Origin: Anaerolineales bacterium
Lineage (GTDB): Bacteria; Chloroflexota; Anaerolineae; Anaerolineales; UBA4823
Direction: 5' to 3'
Length of the DNA: 64,000 nt
Assembly (NCBI GenBank): GCA_003105035.1
Contig: PQAL01000011.1
Location: forward strand, 1-64,000
The notes under the pieces were generated by a model, which worked only from the letters and a program-made list of their open reading frames with translations, did not search any database and was not told the DNA's origin. Both the position numbers and the translations under genes were made by a program. Positions 44,162-53,271 of this stretch are shown here, one piece after another (position 1 is the stretch's first letter; every line of letters starts with the position of its first letter).

Positions 44162-45571
44162 TATCAGGTGGGCGATTGAGGTGCTCTGCTTATCTATCGT
44201 TGCCAGTCCGCTCTGGCGGTATCCTGGTACCCATACGATTTTATCCCCACAACAAATCAGTGGCCAGTTCTTGCGCGCTCTCAGGGGCAATTTTTGATTG
44301 ATCATCAGGTCAGAAATCTTGATCGAGTGACCATCCATACCGGCTGGATGGATGCGGTCACCACTCTCTCTGGACCGTAAAACCAGGGGTAATGAAATCT
44401 TATCCATATCGAACCAGGCTTGATAGCGATCGTTATTCCGCTTTTCTTGCTCGATAGCCTGCTTATTATCGGCTACCATCTCAGTCTCAAGGACCCAGCT
44501 ATTTTTCAAAAGTGATCTCCCTGGGATGGGTATAGCGATTGTCTCATCAGGTTTGAGCTGAGGGTAAGCTGAGATTGGTAGGTCATCGCCAGATGTCAGC
44601 CAAAATACATCGACGTCACGGATAAGCCTCATCCCATCCAGGAGGTCTACCTGACCGGAAGGTTTATTCTCCGCGATAAACTTACGCCCTCTCTCGATGC
44701 ACTCAAAACCCACGTCCGTCAAGCCGGGGACAAATCCTTCGATCGCCCGGCGCAACAGATAACGCTGAACAGATGGCAGTTGGCGCTCGAAATTGGGGCG
44801 GTGAAAAGCCAGGTATCCCTGCTCATGGTTGAGCAGGCAGATAGTCCAGGCAATATCCACCTGCCTCTGGATGAGCTGATAATCATCGCTCAGGATCTGG
44901 CCAAGACGTAGCAGGTTCTGGCGTAGGCGAGGGGCATACTCTTCCAGCTGGGGAAGCAGGTCATATCGAACCCGGTTCCGATAGTAAGCAGTGTCCAGGT
45001 TGGTTTGATCGAAAGCAGGCTGGATCTGTTTTTCAGCCAGGTATTGCAGGATGTCTGACCGCCAGGTGAATAGCAAGGGACGCACCAGCGGAATATGCTC
45101 GCTCCATGAATTGGGCAGTGTGCAGGTTTGCATGCCGCGCAACCCCACCAGGCCAGAACCGCGTAACAGGTGCATGAGAATTGTCTCAACCTGGTCATCT
45201 GCAGTATGGCCAACGAGTACTGCGCTGGCGCTGCGCTGCTGTGCTTGATCGAAGAGGTGCTGGTATCTCAGCCTGCGGGCAGCTTCCTCAATGGCAATCT
45301 TGTGCTTTTCCGCAAAACCGAGTACATCCACCTCCCACACCACGCAGTCAACCCCAATTTGTGCCGCAGCTTGCCTTACGTACTGTGCTTCTTCATCAGC
45401 TTCTGGCCGAAGCTTGTGGTTTATATGAACCACTACCAGGTTATAACCGCACTCATATAAAACATTCAGCAGGAAAAGGCTATCGGGTCCTCCCGAAACA
45501 CCCACAATGAGGAGTCCCTGCTCGTGGATTTTACAATCCTGTTGTAAAATATTAACAACCTGTTCGATCAT
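44138..45571 (-). CDS. tilS: tRNA(Ile)-lysidine synthase
   Basis: 477 aa. PP-loop motif VGVSGGPDSLFLL near residue 23, VVHINHKLR, VGHTADDQVETILMHLLRGSG, and a C-terminal TilS substrate-binding domain. It modifies C34 of the tRNA-Ile anticodon CAU to lysidine so that AUA is decoded as Ile, an essential step. The frame runs upstream to 45637; ATG 45571 fits the family start. There is no ribosome site, and a TATAAT box (minus strand, 45587-45582) ends 10 nt before the ATG, so the leader is very short. Confidence 0.94.
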   Translation of the reverse strand: MIEQVVNILQQDCKIHEQGLLIVGVSGGPDSLFLLNVLYECGYNLVVVHINHKLRPEADEEAQYVRQAAAQIGVDCVVWEVDVLGFAEKHKIAIEEAARRLRYQHLFDQAQQRSASAVLVGHTADDQVETILMHLLRGSGLVGLRGMQTCTLPNSWSEHIPLVRPLLFTWRSDILQYLAEKQIQPAFDQTNLDTAYYRNRVRYDLLPQLEEYAPRLRQNLLRLGQILSDDYQLIQRQVDIAWTICLLNHEQGYLAFHRPNFERQLPSVQRYLLRRAIEGFVPGLTDVGFECIERGRKFIAENKPSGQVDLLDGMRLIRDVDVFWLTSGDDLPISAYPQLKPDETIAIPIPGRSLLKNSWVLETEMVADNKQAIEQEKRNNDRYQAWFDMDKISLPLVLRSRESGDRIHPAGMDGHSIKISDLMINQKLPLRARKNWPLICCGDKIVWVPGYRQSGLATIDKQSTSIAHLILVRKLST

Positions 45572-45677
45572 AGCAAATAAAATTATAGCGTATAATGAAT
45601 TATCGAGGAATTTTATAGATTTATCCTGTATGATCAAGTAACTTCAAAAAATTGGATAAAACCACGGAGTAGGATAC

Positions 45678-46844
45678 ATGGCTGAAAAAATCCTCGTCGT
45701 CGATGATGATCTGGATACTCTGAGATTGGTCGGTTTAATGCTGCAGCACCAGGGCTACGAGATTGTAGCTGCCAGCAATGGCCTTCAGGCAATCTCCCTG
45801 GCGCAATCAGAAAAACCTGAACTAATCCTGCTCGATATCATGATGCCTGAAATGGATGGGTATGAAGTGGCTCGTAAGCTGCGCCTCGATCCGGCCACCA
45901 ATGCCATCCCCATCATCATGTTTACTGCCAAGACCCAGGTGGATGACAAGGTGGCAGGGTTTGAAGCTGGTGCGGATGATTACCTGACCAAACCAACCCA
46001 ACCCCGTGAGCTATTTGCCCACGTAAAAGCGGTGATTGCCCGTGGTAAGAAAACCTCCCTGCCAGTACCACCTCCATCAGCATCCAGGACGCGTGGTCAT
46101 GTGATCGGCGTAGTGGGGGTAAAAGGCGGTTTAGGCATTTCCACCCTCGCTCTGAACCTGGGCATTTGCCTGCAAGATCGCAGTAAAAAGAATGTCATCA
46201 TCGCCGAATACCGACCTGGACTGGGCTCGATGGGCCTGGATCTGGGTTTTCTCAATCCTCAAGGAATGACCAGGCTTTTACAGGTTTCCCCTGAAGAGAT
46301 CAGCGAGACCGCCATCGATAACGAGATGTATTACCATAAATCAGGGGTGAGGTTGCTGTTAGCCTCCTATGTGCCTAGTGACGCAAAATTCCTGACTGCT
46401 GTACCCCATTTCGAGGCCATCACCAGGTTCTTGGCGTTCATGGCCTCCTATATCATTATTGACCTGGGAGCAGGCATCACCCCCATCAATGACCGCATCC
46501 TGACTTATTGTGACGAGATCATCGTAGTACTGGAACCCAACCCCAATACGATCATCCGCACCTCTGGATTGGTAGATGAGCTGGCTAAGAAGGGTTTCAA
46601 TGAAGACAGGATCAATACAGTGCTGTACAATCGTCAACGCACCGAAATGCAGTACTCGCTGACCCAGGTGCAGGTGGAATACCAGCATCCCATCAGTGTG
46701 GTTTTCACGGCTGCACCAGAGCTAACTTACCAATCCGCCAGGGCGAACCTCCCACTGGTGATGCAGCATCCCGACAATCTGACATCCCAGCAGTTCTTCA
46801 AACTTGCCGATAGTATTCTCAAACGTGTGCGAGATAAAGAATGA
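45678..46844 (+). CDS. Receiver domain fused to TadZ/CpaE-like MinD-type ATPase domain
   Basis: 388 aa. Receiver (1-120) with intact Asp9/10, phospho-acceptor Asp53 and Lys105; a Pro-rich linker; and a ParA/MinD-like domain from about 140. The deviant Walker A is VKGGLGIST (148-156): the signature Lys149 is kept but the P-loop Lys is Ile154, so ATP hydrolysis is doubtful. Receiver-MinD fusions of this type are the CpaE/TadZ pilus-localising proteins; no tad pilus genes are in the window. GGAG lies before the ATG. It overlaps the sirtuin gene by 4 nt (ATGA). Confidence 0.85.
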   Translation: MAEKILVVDDDLDTLRLVGLMLQHQGYEIVAASNGLQAISLAQSEKPELILLDIMMPEMDGYEVARKLRLDPATNAIPIIMFTAKTQVDDKVAGFEAGADDYLTKPTQPRELFAHVKAVIARGKKTSLPVPPPSASRTRGHVIGVVGVKGGLGISTLALNLGICLQDRSKKNVIIAEYRPGLGSMGLDLGFLNPQGMTRLLQVSPEEISETAIDNEMYYHKSGVRLLLASYVPSDAKFLTAVPHFEAITRFLAFMASYIIIDLGAGITPINDRILTYCDEIIVVLEPNPNTIIRTSGLVDELAKKGFNEDRINTVLYNRQRTEMQYSLTQVQVEYQHPISVVFTAAPELTYQSARANLPLVMQHPDNLTSQQFFKLADSILKRVRDKE

Positions 46845-47641
46845 GTGAACCAGCTCTGGTAAACCTCGAAACGATCACTCTTGCCGCACAACTCATCACA
46901 CAATCGCATAAAACCGTCACTCTGACTGGTGCGGGTATCTCGACCAGGTCTGGGATTCCTGATTTCCGCAGCCCAGGCACAGGTCTATGGCAGCGCGTTG
47001 AGCCGATGGAGGTCGCCTCCCTATCTGCTTTTCGGCACAACCCAGAGATGTTCTTCGAATGGTTTCACCCACTGGCGGTGATGATGTACGCTGCCAAGCC
47101 CAATCCTGCCCATATCGCCCTTGCCAAGCTTCAAGCAGCTGGGTACATGTCGGAGATTATCACCCAGAACATTGATGGTCTGCATAGTCGGGCAGGTGCA
47201 GAGAATGTGCTCGAAGTCCATGGATCGCTGAGGAGCATGTCGTGTACGAATTGCTACCTCCAGGTACCTTCAGCTACCATCCTGGAAGATTACCTGATGA
47301 AGTGTACCATCCCTACCTGCCCTGATTGCGGGAGTATCTTGAAACCAGATGTCATCCTCTATGAAGAGCAGCTGCCGGTTAAAACATGGATCAAGGCAGA
47401 AGAAGCTTGTAAGCACTGCGAGTTATTGCTTGTGGCCGGCACATCACTGGAAGTCATGCCATCAGCCAAATTACCGGTTCAAGCTCTGGAACACGGCTCA
47501 AAATTGATCATCATCAATAATGCCCCCACCTTCATGGATGTACGTGCTGACCTGGTCATCCGTGCCGATGTAGCGGAGATCTTGCCAAAAATCCAGGAAG
47601 AAGTATTAAACACAGGATTTATTCCCCAGGGGCGGATATAA
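46841..47641 (+). CDS. NAD-dependent protein deacylase, sirtuin (Sir2 family)
   Basis: 266 aa. NAD site GAGISTRSGIPDFRSPGTGLW, TQNIDGLHSRAG, catalytic His in EVHGSL, and four zinc Cys in CTNC and CPDC. It removes acyl groups from Lys with NAD. The start ATG shares bases with the stop of the receiver-TadZ gene (ATGA overlap), so the two are translationally coupled. Confidence 0.94.
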   Translation: MSEPALVNLETITLAAQLITQSHKTVTLTGAGISTRSGIPDFRSPGTGLWQRVEPMEVASLSAFRHNPEMFFEWFHPLAVMMYAAKPNPAHIALAKLQAAGYMSEIITQNIDGLHSRAGAENVLEVHGSLRSMSCTNCYLQVPSATILEDYLMKCTIPTCPDCGSILKPDVILYEEQLPVKTWIKAEEACKHCELLLVAGTSLEVMPSAKLPVQALEHGSKLIIINNAPTFMDVRADLVIRADVAEILPKIQEEVLNTGFIPQGRI

Positions 47642-47673
47642 CGATTTTCTAACAAACAAGTTTTGGTTGGAAG

Positions 47674-47835
47674 ATGAGAATATCACCCCTGACTTTGATA
47701 GCTGACGGGCGAAGCCTGCTCCCCGCTAGCATTCTCCCGCCAGGCCAGCCATTGTGTTATTTCTTACCTGAATGCCTTGAAAAAATGTTGATCGAAGCCA
47801 CCAAGCATTTAACTAATGGCAGGATCTTCATCTAG
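47674..47835 (+). CDS. Possible 53-aa peptide, uncertain
   Basis: An ATG-to-TAG frame of 54 codons lies in the 186-nt gap after the sirtuin gene, with GGAAG directly before the start. The protein begins MRISPLTLIADGRSLLPA and ends with a helical KMLIEATKHLTNGRIFI. It overlaps the mutL stop by 8 nt. No family recognised; it may be chance, or a broken remnant. Confidence 0.25.
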   Translation: MRISPLTLIADGRSLLPASILPPGQPLCYFLPECLEKMLIEATKHLTNGRIFI

Positions 47836-49648
47836 CCCCTCTTCGCCCAAATTGGCGTTCAAGCAGGTCAACCGAAAGATGGATCATGGTTGGGCGACCA
47901 TGCGGGCAGGTACGCGGCGACTGGCAAGCTTCAAGATCACCCAGCAGCCTGGTTTGTTCGTCAAGGGTGAGGGACTGACCGGCTTTGACGGCTGCCCGCT
48001 TACACACCCTGGCAATGATCCTGGCTTCCGATTCCGCCTGCAGTGGGGTTTCATCTTCTTCGAAATCTTCCACGATGACTGCCAAGGCAGCCCCAGGATC
48101 CATACCGGTCAATATGGCCGGGATGGCACGGACAAGATAGCTGCCCCTGCCGAAAAGTTCGACCTGAAAGCCAAGCTGGTTCAATGTGGGTAGCTCCGTT
48201 TCTATCAAACGGGCACTGGCAGGCGGTAGATCGACAGTTACCGGTTGCAGTAAAGTTTGGGAGGGTATTCGTGGAGTCCGTTTCTCCAACGAATCCTGTC
48301 TGGCCTCATGCCACATGGTCATGAAGCTCTCAAATAGCACGCGTTCATGAGCGGCATGCTGGTCGATCAAGTACAAGCCATCCGGTCCCTCAGCCACCAG
48401 GTAAGTGGATGCAATCTGACCTACCAGACGAAGGAGGGGCATGCTTGCTCCGACCAGCCCAGGCTGCTTCGCGGGAGGTGGTATCGTTTGTCCAAGTCCA
48501 GGCGAAACAGACGATAAAGCATCTTCTTTCGTATCTGCCGAAAAGCCCCAAGCTGGATCAATCTGTCTGGCTGAGGCTCCGTTTGTGGAAGGTGGCATCC
48601 AGTGGATCGAACCGCCGAGTGAGGGAATTGGGGTGTGCGCCAGGAGCGCTCGCCTGACTGCCCTCTGGATTGCACGAAATATCCGATCGGCATCTTTAAA
48701 TCGCACTTCAGCCTTGGTTGGATGAACATTGACATCCACCGTATCGGCTGGTAAATGCAGAAACAACATCGCCAATGGATAACGTCCAACCATCAGCAAT
48801 GTGTGGTACGCCTGAACGAGAGCTGACCCCAGAGCCGGGTCATGGACAGGACGTCCATTGACGAAGAATACGATTTCTCGCCTGTTGGAGCGCGTCAGGC
48901 TGATTGGACTGATAAAACCGTCGATCGAGGCTTCATCTTCCTCCGCTAAAACTTCCAGCATCTGTCGGGCAACTTCCACACCGTATAGCCCTGCCAGGAT
49001 CTCACGCCGGTTGCCATTCCCGCTGGTCATTAACACCGGACGTTCGTCCTGGTACAGCTGGAACTTCACCTTAGGGTACGCCATAGCATAACGTGTAACC
49101 AGCTCATCAATATGACGCCGTTCTGTGCTTGGGTGCTTCAGGAACTTCAAACGCGCTGGGACGTTGAAAAATAGGTTTTCCACCGTGACCAGCGTCCCAG
49201 CTGGTATCCCCACCTGTTTTAGTTCACCAGCTACGCCAGCTTCGACAAGCAAACGGCATCCCATTTCCGCGCCACTGGAACGGGAACTTATGGTCAGGTG
49301 CGAGACGGAACCAATCGATGCCAGGGCTTCACCTCTGAAACCCAGGGTCTCAATCCTGAACAGGTCATCTGCAGAGCTGAGCTTGCTGGTGGCATGCCTC
49401 TCCACCGATAATAGCAGCTCATCAGCTGAGATACCACAGCCATTATCAGCAACTTGCACCAGGCGCGTACCAGCTTCCCTGACATGGATAGTGATCTGGT
49501 TGGCACCCGCATCCAGGGAATTTTCGATTAGCTCTTTTACCACGGAGGCAGGTCTTTCGACTACCTCTCCAGCCGCGATCTGGGAGGCAATTTCTGGGGG
49601 CAAGAGGTGAATGGGCACCCGGATATTATATATCAAAGGCTTATCCAT
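47828..49648 (-). CDS. mutL: DNA mismatch repair protein MutL
   Basis: 606 aa. GHKL ATPase at the N terminus: LIENSLDAGANQITI, VADNGCGIS, ERHATSKL, and FRGEALASIGSVS, followed by the transducer domain (FVNGRPVHDP) and a C-terminal dimerisation domain with LIDQHAAHERVLFE and ACQSPRTCPHGRPT. The QHAAHERxxxE and CPHGRP motifs mark the endonuclease type of MutL, which nicks the daughter strand. It works with the MutS encoded at 21726-24338. Confidence 0.96.
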   Translation of the reverse strand: MDKPLIYNIRVPIHLLPPEIASQIAAGEVVERPASVVKELIENSLDAGANQITIHVREAGTRLVQVADNGCGISADELLLSVERHATSKLSSADDLFRIETLGFRGEALASIGSVSHLTISSRSSGAEMGCRLLVEAGVAGELKQVGIPAGTLVTVENLFFNVPARLKFLKHPSTERRHIDELVTRYAMAYPKVKFQLYQDERPVLMTSGNGNRREILAGLYGVEVARQMLEVLAEEDEASIDGFISPISLTRSNRREIVFFVNGRPVHDPALGSALVQAYHTLLMVGRYPLAMLFLHLPADTVDVNVHPTKAEVRFKDADRIFRAIQRAVRRALLAHTPIPSLGGSIHWMPPSTNGASARQIDPAWGFSADTKEDALSSVSPGLGQTIPPPAKQPGLVGASMPLLRLVGQIASTYLVAEGPDGLYLIDQHAAHERVLFESFMTMWHEARQDSLEKRTPRIPSQTLLQPVTVDLPPASARLIETELPTLNQLGFQVELFGRGSYLVRAIPAILTGMDPGAALAVIVEDFEEDETPLQAESEARIIARVCKRAAVKAGQSLTLDEQTRLLGDLEACQSPRTCPHGRPTMIHLSVDLLERQFGRRGAR

Positions 49649-49664
49649 TTATTCCAATATCCCG

Positions 49665-49670
49665 TATAAT
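49665..49670 (+). promoter_or_regulatory. -10 box of a probable leaderless transcript
   Basis: TATAAT ends 7 nt before the GTG of the HAD gene, so transcription would start at or next to the start codon. The -35 region is weak (TTATCC, 18-nt spacing). Confidence 0.55.
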
Positions 49671-49677
49671 AACCCCC

Positions 49678-50328
49678 GTGCATTTCGAGAGCTTATATTT
49701 TGATCTGGATGATACCCTTTACCCGGCTAGCAGCGGCCTATGGGATGCTATCCGCGGGCGAATGAATATTTACATGCAAAAATTCATCGATCGTCCCGTG
49801 GATGAGATCGCGAAAATACGCCAGCAATACCTTGAACAGTATGGCACGACCTTACGAGGCCTGCAAGCGTACTATGAGGTAGATACAGAAGAGTACCTGG
49901 CTTTCGTCCATGATCTTCCTCTGGAAGAATTTATTAAGCCTGACCCCCAACTCCGCCAGTTAATCCTTAGCCTTCCACAAAAGAGATGGATATTCACTAA
50001 TTCTGACCGTAACCATGCGAGCCGGGTGTTAAAAATCCTGGGTCTGGATGATTGTTTCGACGGAATCATCGATATCCTGGCGGTAGAATTTGCCTGCAAA
50101 CCTGATAAGGCTGCTTACCAAAAAGCGTTACAAATAGGCAGAGATGACGATCCTCAGCGGTGTGTGATTTTCGACGACTCGCTTCGCAATCTTGCTCCCG
50201 CTCGAGAGCTGGGGTTCTTTACCATCCTGGTGGGTAAAAATGGCTCAGATCCACAAGTCGACCGGGTGATACCTAGTTTACACGAGCTCACCCACCATCT
50301 GCCTGAATTATGGGAAAAGGCGAGATAA
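49678..50328 (+). CDS. HAD-superfamily phosphatase, pyrimidine 5'-nucleotidase type
   Basis: 216 aa. HAD motif I FDLDDTLYP, motif II FTNSDR, motif III region CKPDKAAY and motif IV FDDSLRNL. The short helical cap and the sequence FDLDDTLYPASSGLW resemble the Phm8/SDT1-like pyrimidine nucleotidases that act on UMP/CMP or lysophosphatidate. Substrate cannot be fixed. GTG start, no ribosome site, probable leaderless mRNA. The stop overlaps the reading frame of the CoA-transferase, which begins 12 nt later. Confidence 0.85.
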   Translation: MHFESLYFDLDDTLYPASSGLWDAIRGRMNIYMQKFIDRPVDEIAKIRQQYLEQYGTTLRGLQAYYEVDTEEYLAFVHDLPLEEFIKPDPQLRQLILSLPQKRWIFTNSDRNHASRVLKILGLDDCFDGIIDILAVEFACKPDKAAYQKALQIGRDDDPQRCVIFDDSLRNLAPARELGFFTILVGKNGSDPQVDRVIPSLHELTHHLPELWEKAR

Positions 50329-50339
50329 CCGGAGTTAGC

Positions 50340-51146
50340 ATGAAAAGCAAGCTGATCACCATGGAAGAGGCAGCTTCAATCGTCCAGAGTGGGAATATGC
50401 TGGCGTTGGGCGGCATGACCCTATACCGCCGGCCGGTAGGATTTGCTCGCACTTTGATCACACGCTTTCAGGAAAGCGCTTCACCGGTAGATCTTACGCT
50501 GATGGCTTTTACAGCCGGCTACGAAAGTGACCTTCTGGTAGGCGCTGGCATGGTTAGCCATGTCCGTAGTTGTTATTTTGGCCTGGAGATCTTCGGTTTT
50601 GCCCCCATGTTCACCAACCGCGCAAGTCAAGGCTTGATCGAGGTCATCGAAGAGACCGAGACAAGCCTATCTATGGGGTTGCGGGCACAGATGGCCTCGG
50701 TTGGGTTCATGCCAGGGCTTGGTTGGCTTGGCACCGACCTACCCCGCCTACGCCCGGACGTGCGCACCGTGATCGACCCATACAGCGGGGAAGAGATGAT
50801 GGCTTTCCCGGCGATTAGCCCGGATGTGGCCGTGATCCATGCATTAACGGCGGATCAAGATGGAAATGCCCTGATTGGCGATAACAAAGGCGTCGATATT
50901 GAGCTCAGCCTGGCGTCAAAAATAGTGATCATCACCGCAGAAGAACTGGTAGCCGAGCTTGACAAGGCAGATATTGTTGCCCCGTGTGTTGATGCAGTCG
51001 TGTATGCTCCCAGAGGTGCTGCCCCCACTTCCTGCCACCCATTGTATGGCCTGGATGCGAGCGCAATCCTGGATTATGCCGAGAACGTCAGCGACCAGGA
51101 TTCATTTGACCGTTACTTATACCAGGCGGGGATTAAGAGCTCTTAA
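50340..51146 (+). CDS. CoA-transferase subunit A-like protein, unpaired
   Basis: 268 aa. Class I CoA-transferase alpha-type: IVQSGNMLALGGMTLYRRP (the oxyanion/CoA loop), GLEIFGFAPMF, and PDVAVIHALTADQDGNALIGD. These enzymes work as alpha-beta pairs in which the beta subunit gives the catalytic Glu. No beta gene lies next to it. It may act with a distant partner, or have another task such as acyl-CoA hydrolysis. Start ATG 50340 with GGAG 5 nt upstream is preferred to 50310. Confidence 0.8.
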   Translation: MKSKLITMEEAASIVQSGNMLALGGMTLYRRPVGFARTLITRFQESASPVDLTLMAFTAGYESDLLVGAGMVSHVRSCYFGLEIFGFAPMFTNRASQGLIEVIEETETSLSMGLRAQMASVGFMPGLGWLGTDLPRLRPDVRTVIDPYSGEEMMAFPAISPDVAVIHALTADQDGNALIGDNKGVDIELSLASKIVIITAEELVAELDKADIVAPCVDAVVYAPRGAAPTSCHPLYGLDASAILDYAENVSDQDSFDRYLYQAGIKSS

Positions 51147-51209
51147 CCCAAATATGATAATCTTTATATATTAATTGTATAAACTTACTTTCTGAGCGTG
51201 GAGAAAATC

Positions 51210-52439
51210 ATGGAATCCAATCGTAATCTGAGTAAGATTCTTATTGGCTGTGGTGTAGCTTTCCTTCTAGTCATCTTCCTGGCGATTGGTCTGGTTGGTG
51301 GATATGCTGGTCATGACCTGCTGAATAATTTACCATTATTAGCAAATGTAACTCAACCGCAGAACTCGACCACCACTCCCAATACAGATGAATTATTTAT
51401 ACCCTTCTGGGAAGCCTGGTCAATCGTTCACAACCAATTTATCGACCAGCCTGTAGATGATGAAAAGATGATGCAGGGTGCCATTCGAGGCATGATGGAC
51501 TCCTTGGGTGATCCTCATTCCGGTTATATGGATCCCGTGGAATATAGTGATGCCCAGGCTCCCCTGGAAGGTTACTCAGGCATAGGCGCCTGGGTGAACA
51601 CCGAAGGAGAATACCTGACGATTACTGAGCCCATCAAAGACTCTCCCGCTGAAGCTGCTGGTCTGAAGAGCGGTGACCAGATCATCGCCATTGATGGTGT
51701 AGATATGACCGGGACGTTGGCTGAGTTGGCTAGGCAGAAAGTACTTGGGCCAGCAGGTACACAGGTGCTTCTCACCATCCGCCGCGAAGGTGTGGAAGAG
51801 CCATTCGATATCCCTATCACCCGCGCCCAGATTACGATTCCCAGTACTGAATACAAGATGCTGGAAAATAACATTGCCTATGTTCGCTTGAATGCCTTCA
51901 GTAGCACCACAGGAGATGAGCTGCGTTCAGCCTTACAGGACCTGATGGCTCATAACCCGCAAAGCCTGATCCTCGACTTGCGTTATAACGGAGGTGGCTA
52001 CCTCGATGAGGCAATCCAGGTCGGCTCAGAATTCCTGGCGGATGGGGTTGTGGCCTATGAAGAATTCGGTGATGGCACGCGCAATACATTTACTGCCAGT
52101 GGCGATGGGATCGCTACGAAAATCCCGATGCTCGTCTTAGTGAATGAGTGGTCTGCTTCAGCTTCTGAAGTAGTTGCAGGAGCATTACAAGACCGGGGAC
52201 GGGCTCAGTTAGTGGGCGTCACCACCTTTGGGAAAGGAACTGCACAGAATTGGATTGCTTTATCGGACAACGAGGGTGCCGTCCGGGTAACCATGGCGCG
52301 CTGGCTAACGCCTAACATGCGCAATGTGAGCGGTACCGGGTTGACACCGGATGTGGAAGTGAGTATTCCGGATACCGATGCACAGGCAGGTGTGGATACA
52401 CAACTGAATAAAGCCATAGAGATCTTATCTCAACCTTAG
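51210..52439 (+). CDS. Carboxy-terminal processing protease (S41, CtpA/Prc family)
   Basis: 409 aa. N-terminal membrane anchor (about 12-34, IGCGVAFLLVIFLAIGLVGG), tail-binding region, PDZ domain (about 115-195, GYSGIGAWVN ... GLKSGDQIIAIDGVDM), and the S41 core with LDLRYNGGGYLDEA, catalytic Ser in NEWSASASEVVAGAL and Lys in GVTTFGKGTAQ. It trims or degrades secreted or membrane proteins from the outside. The ATG at 51210 has GGAGA at the right distance. Confidence 0.93.
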   Translation: MESNRNLSKILIGCGVAFLLVIFLAIGLVGGYAGHDLLNNLPLLANVTQPQNSTTTPNTDELFIPFWEAWSIVHNQFIDQPVDDEKMMQGAIRGMMDSLGDPHSGYMDPVEYSDAQAPLEGYSGIGAWVNTEGEYLTITEPIKDSPAEAAGLKSGDQIIAIDGVDMTGTLAELARQKVLGPAGTQVLLTIRREGVEEPFDIPITRAQITIPSTEYKMLENNIAYVRLNAFSSTTGDELRSALQDLMAHNPQSLILDLRYNGGGYLDEAIQVGSEFLADGVVAYEEFGDGTRNTFTASGDGIATKIPMLVLVNEWSASASEVVAGALQDRGRAQLVGVTTFGKGTAQNWIALSDNEGAVRVTMARWLTPNMRNVSGTGLTPDVEVSIPDTDAQAGVDTQLNKAIEILSQP

Positions 52440-52503
52440 TACATGCAACTTAATGGTATGTTTTACATTTAATAGTAAGGATTGAGTTTACAGGAGGTAC
52501 ATT

Positions 52504-53199
52504 ATGTTTTTATTGGATCCAACATATTTGCTGTTTATGCTCCCAGCATTTATATTAATGATCATTGCACAAAGTTATGTGAGCGGTGCATACAAAAAAT
52601 GGAGCAAGGTGCCGGCTCAAAGCCGATTTACAGGTGCCCAGGCTGCCGAACGACTGATTACATATGGCGGTCTGGATGTCTCGGTTGACGGTGTGCGTGG
52701 GAAGTTAACTGATAATTATGACCCACGTGTGAAGACGCTGCATCTCTCTGAAGGCGTTTACAACAGCTCATCAGTCGCTTCGCTGGCAATCGCTGCCCAT
52801 GAGCTTGGGCATGCCATGCAGGACCGGGATGGCTACTTCCCGCTACGATTACGGGCGGCCCTGGTCCCTGCGGTAAACATTGGCTCCTATTTAGGATGGA
52901 TCCTCATCCTCATTGGCATGCTCTTGCGGCAGACGCAGCTTGCCTGGCTGGGTGTGATTGTCTTTTCGGGTGGAGCAATCTTCGCCCTGGCAACTTTACC
53001 GGTAGAGCTTAATGCCTCCTCACGGGCAAAAGCACTGCTAACCAATACGGGGATGATCATTGGAGAGAATGAGCAGCGTGGGGTTAACAGTGTTCTAAAT
53101 GCTGCAGCCCTGACCTATGTCGCTGGTCTCGTAACCGCAGTTTTACAGCTGTTGTATTTCGTAACTATGGTTGGTGGGGCAGGTGGACGAAGACGCTAG
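52504..53199 (+). CDS. YugP-type zinc metallopeptidase
   Basis: 231 aa membrane protein. One N-terminal helix (about 7-26), then an active-site helix AAHELGHAMQDRDGYFPLRLR with HEXXH (HELGH), followed by further helices (about 122-165 and 203-225). The match is to the putative neutral zinc metallopeptidase family (YugP, Zn_peptidase_2). Function is unknown; relatives are membrane proteases. AGGAGG stands 5 nt before the ATG. Confidence 0.9.
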   Translation: MFLLDPTYLLFMLPAFILMIIAQSYVSGAYKKWSKVPAQSRFTGAQAAERLITYGGLDVSVDGVRGKLTDNYDPRVKTLHLSEGVYNSSSVASLAIAAHELGHAMQDRDGYFPLRLRAALVPAVNIGSYLGWILILIGMLLRQTQLAWLGVIVFSGGAIFALATLPVELNASSRAKALLTNTGMIIGENEQRGVNSVLNAAALTYVAGLVTAVLQLLYFVTMVGGAGGRRR

Positions 53200-53258
53200 G
53201 ACAGATCTACCATTTTCCTTCGCGGTGGTGGACAGCAAATAACCGCCGCGAAGGTTGG

Positions 53259-53264
53259 TATAAT
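53259..53264 (+). promoter_or_regulatory. -10 box of a probable leaderless transcript
   Basis: TATAAT ends 7 nt before the ATG of the flippase-like gene, which has no ribosome site. No good -35 element is visible at 17 nt spacing. Confidence 0.5.
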
Positions 53265-53271
53265 CCATCCT

